This document shows positions 5,651 through 8,144 of a stretch of DNA of 8,144 nt, piece by piece. A model generated the notes under the pieces. That model had not been told where the DNA came from and did no database searches. It worked only from the letters and a program-made list of their open reading frames with translations. A program made the translations under genes and the position numbers. Within the stretch, counting starts at the first letter, position 1; every line of letters begins with the position of its first letter. The stretch is from Mogibacterium sp. (lineage in GTDB: Bacteria > Bacillota > Clostridia > Peptostreptococcales > Anaerovoracaceae): positions 1-8,144 of the forward strand of contig JAFREV010000053.1 in the NCBI GenBank assembly GCA_017434685.1, in the 5' to 3' direction.

Positions 5651-6178
5651 ATGACTACTAAGATTAAAAAAATCGGGATATTGCTCTTTGCAATATTGAC
5701 CGCGGCCGGCATAATGGCCATGTACATCGCAAACAACAGCGCGTTTGCGAATAATGCAAGCACAAACAATCTTAAGAACTATATCGGTGAAGATCGAGCC
5801 AAGGAAATAGCTCTCAAGGATGCAGGCGTATCTGAAACTGACGCTACTTACCTCCACGCTCATCTCGACAGGGACGATAGGATAATCGACTATGATGTTG
5901 AGTTCTACTGTGACGGAAAAGAATACGATTACGAGATCAACGCATACACGGGAGATATTCTGGAAAAGTCCGTTGAGAGAGAGTGGACTCCGGATTTTTC
6001 AAGTCAGGAACCGGCAGTAAACACTGCGCCTAAGGCGAACAGCGCTCCTCAGGTCGAAGCTGCCCCTCCGGCAACTACGCAACCGTCAAATAACACATAT
6101 TATTATGACGATGACTACTATGATGACGATTGGGACGACAGATACGACGATGATTGGGATGATGACTGGGATGATTGA
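5651..6178 (+). CDS. Exported PepSY-domain protein with acidic tail
   Basis: This 175-residue protein is probably exported. A basic start (TTKIKK) is followed by a hydrophobic segment (about 8-25) and AFANN near residue 31, which could be a signal-peptidase site. It could equally stay as a membrane anchor. Residues about 46-107 form one PepSY domain (GEDRAKEIALKDAGV; VEFYCDGKEYDYEINAYTGDILE). A Pro/Ala/Thr-rich linker (120-147) leads to a tail (149-175) in which 16 of 27 residues are Asp, the rest mostly Tyr and Trp. PepSY domains are proposed to inhibit or regulate extracytoplasmic proteases; the tail may bind cations or the envelope. ATG 5651 has AAAGGAG 7 nt upstream, whereas ATG 5621 overlaps the -10 box. 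The gene is divergent from the antitoxin cluster and closed by its own terminator. Confidence 0.85.
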   Translation: MTTKIKKIGILLFAILTAAGIMAMYIANNSAFANNASTNNLKNYIGEDRAKEIALKDAGVSETDATYLHAHLDRDDRIIDYDVEFYCDGKEYDYEINAYTGDILEKSVEREWTPDFSSQEPAVNTAPKANSAPQVEAAPPATTQPSNNTYYYDDDYYDDDWDDRYDDDWDDDWDD

Positions 6179-6195
6179 GTTTCGGTACACATAAT

Positions 6196-6224
6196 AGCGG
6201 TCTGCAGTGCAGACCGCTTTATTT
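6196..6224 (+). terminator. Intrinsic terminator of the PepSY gene
   Basis: AGCGGTCTGCA (6196-6206) and TGCAGACCGCT (6208-6218) are perfect inverted arms, followed by TTTATTT. The hairpin begins 17 nt after the stop. On the opposite strand the stem lacks a T-run, so it should not terminate the ABC permease efficiently. Confidence 0.85.
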
Positions 6225-6269
6225 CATTTCTTACATATATGGACTATGAGCGTTCTGATTTCTTATAAT

Positions 6270-8057
6270 TCACGGTTTAATATATCCCTTATCTTTCAGG
6301 AAAGCATTTGTATTCTCAGCGTCTTTGTTCAGCAAGTAAGTTTTAATATCATTGCCGTTTGTATCCGGGGCGCACACTTCTATGTACATTCTGCCTTCCT
6401 CGTCATACTCCCCGTTGAACTGCTTCAGTTCCTCATACGGCACGAGAGAAAGGTCCTTCTCCACGGCATCAAGAAACGCTTTTTGGTCTTCCTTCTTTAT
6501 GCGTGTGTATTCTTCGTCCATCGATTCCCTGTAGAATTCGACGTATTTGCATTTCTTTAGTATCGCTTCTGTATCGATGTGCAGTTTCTCTCTGTATGCC
6601 GTTGTATTGTACAGTTTTTTAAGCGAAGCTTCCGTTTTATCAAAGCCCTTTCCCCGATTCACAAGATAGGTCCTCGATAATTCCTTGCCTTTTTTCAGCT
6701 TCCAGCTCAGCTCCATCGAATCGTACATAGCATCCTCATTGTTTACATATCTGTCTTCTATCACAGCCTCTTGCAGCTCCGATAAAACCGCTATGGTGTC
6801 GGCATCCTTAAAGTCAGCGTCGACTTCAAACACATCATTCGGAAATCCGGATTTCACATGTACGCTTGCCACTTCTGAAACCTCAGGCACCTTTTTCCCG
6901 TAGCCTGTAACATCAAGCGCAGTAAACGCGAGTATCACCAGTAGAATTGCCAGGCAAACACCGTACTTCTTTATGTTTGCAAGGTTAAATATCGATGGTG
7001 TGCTATCGGCTATCATACGCACTATCGCATAGAACACTATTGAAGAGACCACTGCTAGTATGATAAATCTCATTGCTTTTCCGCCTTTGTCATTGCTCAT
7101 GAGATCTGCCGTCAGTTCTGAAAAGCCCAGTGTGCCTATCAACGTCAGCAGCGTTGCAAGTATGTCTCCTGCCACCGGAAATGTAGTGGCATTGCCTATG
7201 CGCTCCAGTTTAATCTTTTTGTATATCCATGCTGAAAGCCACAGGAGTATTAAGCTGATTGCCAGATAGTAAACCAGCCTCCCCGCATCTGCGCCATCTA
7301 TGCCGGCACTGCCGCCAACACCGAATTTGCCGCCTCTGCCCAATGCGTATAACATAGGATTTAATAAATCGTAGTCCAGATCCGCTTCTGCATATCCGAA
7401 GAGATACTGACTGCATATGCTCTGCATCAGGAACACCGTTGTTACCGGAAGGAAGAACAGGAAGTATGCAAGCAGCGGTTGAATGACCTTGCGTCCGGAC
7501 AACACCCCGGCCAGGCAGGCGATTGCATACACACAAGTTGCCGTGACGGTGCTTATCAATATGAACTGAATCATATGTGAGACCGTGAACACCTCTTTGG
7601 CTTCCATTACCTTCACCATTGATTCGGAGTACATATCGTATTTCAGATTGCCGTTCGGGCTTGTAGCTCCTCTGAACATTGGTGTCATCAGGGCAAATAC
7701 GATCAGAGGAACCATCATCATAATCCATCCGGAAATGGCAGCAGATACAAAGAGTTTCTTTCTGTCCGTCGGAAATGCATGTATAACATTTGAACTGACA
7801 GGATCATGCAGATAATCAAATGCTGCCGATGCCGCCGCTACGGCCATTATCGTAATAATCGAATTGATTGAGAAACTTGCAGCCTGCATAATCGTTGCGG
7901 CATGCTCGGTTATCTCTACGAAAGATCTGTAATTCAGCACCAGCGGGAGTATACCTATCAGAATATATGCCAGCATCCCTACGACCGGAATTGCCCAATA
8001 TCTTTTGAAATTATCTTTAATAATTGTCTTAGAATAAGAGCTCGTTGATAGCATCAT
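6270..8057 (-). CDS. ABC transporter permease with large C-terminal soluble domain
   Basis: This 595-residue protein is the membrane subunit of an ABC transporter, encoded directly behind its ATPase. About nine hydrophobic segments can be seen, near residues 21-42, 62-83, 102-126, 162-186, 191-211, 260-279, 293-312, 329-349 and 366-384. Residues 385-595 form a soluble, charged domain, probably outside the cell since the segment number is odd and the N-terminus is likely cytoplasmic. The N-terminal KDNFKRYWAIPVVGML and the cytoplasmic FPTDRKKLF loop resemble YtrC/D-like or ABC-2-type permeases of Bacillota; the C-terminal domain may be DUF6449-like (uncertain). The substrate is unknown. ATG 8057 (or the adjacent 8054) follows GGAGGTG at 8061-8067; the longest frame, to 8093, would extend into the ATPase gene without a ribosome binding site. 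Confidence 0.85.
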   Translation of the reverse strand: MMLSTSSYSKTIIKDNFKRYWAIPVVGMLAYILIGILPLVLNYRSFVEITEHAATIMQAASFSINSIITIMAVAAASAAFDYLHDPVSSNVIHAFPTDRKKLFVSAAISGWIMMMVPLIVFALMTPMFRGATSPNGNLKYDMYSESMVKVMEAKEVFTVSHMIQFILISTVTATCVYAIACLAGVLSGRKVIQPLLAYFLFFLPVTTVFLMQSICSQYLFGYAEADLDYDLLNPMLYALGRGGKFGVGGSAGIDGADAGRLVYYLAISLILLWLSAWIYKKIKLERIGNATTFPVAGDILATLLTLIGTLGFSELTADLMSNDKGGKAMRFIILAVVSSIVFYAIVRMIADSTPSIFNLANIKKYGVCLAILLVILAFTALDVTGYGKKVPEVSEVASVHVKSGFPNDVFEVDADFKDADTIAVLSELQEAVIEDRYVNNEDAMYDSMELSWKLKKGKELSRTYLVNRGKGFDKTEASLKKLYNTTAYREKLHIDTEAILKKCKYVEFYRESMDEEYTRIKKEDQKAFLDAVEKDLSLVPYEELKQFNGEYDEEGRMYIEVCAPDTNGNDIKTYLLNKDAENTNAFLKDKGYIKP

Positions 8058-8144
8058 CGTCACCTCCCAGCTCATGAATAAATATTTCTTCAAGTGTCAG
8101 CGGCAGTATGTCAAACACCAACGGTTCCTGCGGAACTATGGCAT
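8029..8144 (-). CDS. ABC transporter ATP-binding protein, C-terminal fragment
   Basis: The gene enters from the right edge, so only its last 37 codons are in the window (reading from 8142, stop TAA at 8029-8031). The visible sequence, AIVPQEPLVFDILPLTLEEI followed by FIHELGGDDDAINELLF, matches the usual C-terminus of ABC-2-type ATPases, where an LEEIF motif lies near the end. The Walker and signature motifs would lie outside. Its last 29 nt overlap the start of the permease in another frame, and the GGAGGTG in its GGD codons serves as the permease ribosome binding site. The two products should therefore be made together. Upstream partners such as a GntR regulator are possible but not seen. 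Confidence 0.8.
   Translation of the reverse strand, partial: AIVPQEPLVFDILPLTLEEIFIHELGGDDDAINELLF
8061..8067 (-). promoter_or_regulatory. Ribosome binding site of the permease inside the ATPase gene
   Basis: GGAGGTG on the minus strand lies 3 nt before ATG 8057 and 6 nt before ATG 8054. It encodes the Gly-Gly of the ATPase C-terminus and fixes the permease start. Confidence 0.75.

Noticed and set aside
8058..8093. Permease start at ATG 8093
   Set aside because: It would lengthen overlap with the ATPase gene without a ribosome binding site; GGAGGTG directly precedes the ATG pair at 8057/8054.
1..8144. CRISPR array, tRNA, rRNA, insertion sequence or phage attachment site
   Set aside because: No regularly spaced repeats, cloverleaf-like sequence, transposase motif or flanking direct repeats were found on reading both strands.

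Overview
The window looks like chromosomal DNA of an anaerobic, moderate-GC Bacillota, most likely a clostridial or Eubacteriales-type lineage. The reasons are strong AAGGAGG-type ribosome binding sites, an iron-dependent alcohol dehydrogenase of the YqhD/butanol dehydrogenase kind, a C_GCAxxG_C_C redox protein, a Big_2 cell-surface domain remnant, and an ABC transporter pair with an overlapping start. This assignment is an inference; no rRNA or other taxonomic marker is present.

Layout. At 1-201 lies the upstream region of an alcohol dehydrogenase (202-1377, +), with a recognisable promoter. A perfect 30-bp palindrome (1393-1422) ends this gene and also the convergent lipoate-protein ligase (1434-2423, -). 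Behind lplA sits a broken remnant of an Ig-like (Big_2) surface protein (about 2429-2792, -). Next come a terminator with a UUCG loop (2793-2815) and a DUF937 gene (2837-3352, -) with its own promoter.

From 5489 down to 3484 on the minus strand there is a tight four-gene cluster: a MazE-like antitoxin, a MazF/PemK-like toxin, ribosomal protein L11 methyltransferase (PrmA) and a C_GCAxxG_C_C redox protein. Gaps are only 1-13 nt, and no terminator is visible inside. The cluster starts at a near-consensus promoter whose -10 box lies in an 8+3+8 palindrome, a likely site of autoregulation by the antitoxin. The toxin is unusual because it appears to lack the Arg and Thr that act in canonical MazF.

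Divergent to this cluster is a membrane-anchored or secreted PepSY protein with a strongly acidic Asp/Tyr/Trp tail (5651-6178, +), closed by a strong hairpin terminator. The right end (6270-8144, -) holds an ABC transporter: the last 37 codons of an ATPase, overlapping by 29 nt a large permease with about nine membrane segments and a roughly 210-residue C-terminal soluble domain.

The window is mostly ordinary housekeeping or accessory chromosome. Most worth a second look are the toxin-antitoxin pair fused to the prmA transcription unit with its atypical toxin, and a roughly 20-residue insertion in PrmA. A short stretch of that insertion recurs, with only third-codon-position differences, in the terminator region at 3465-3482. 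I saw no CRISPR array, tRNA, rRNA or transposase.
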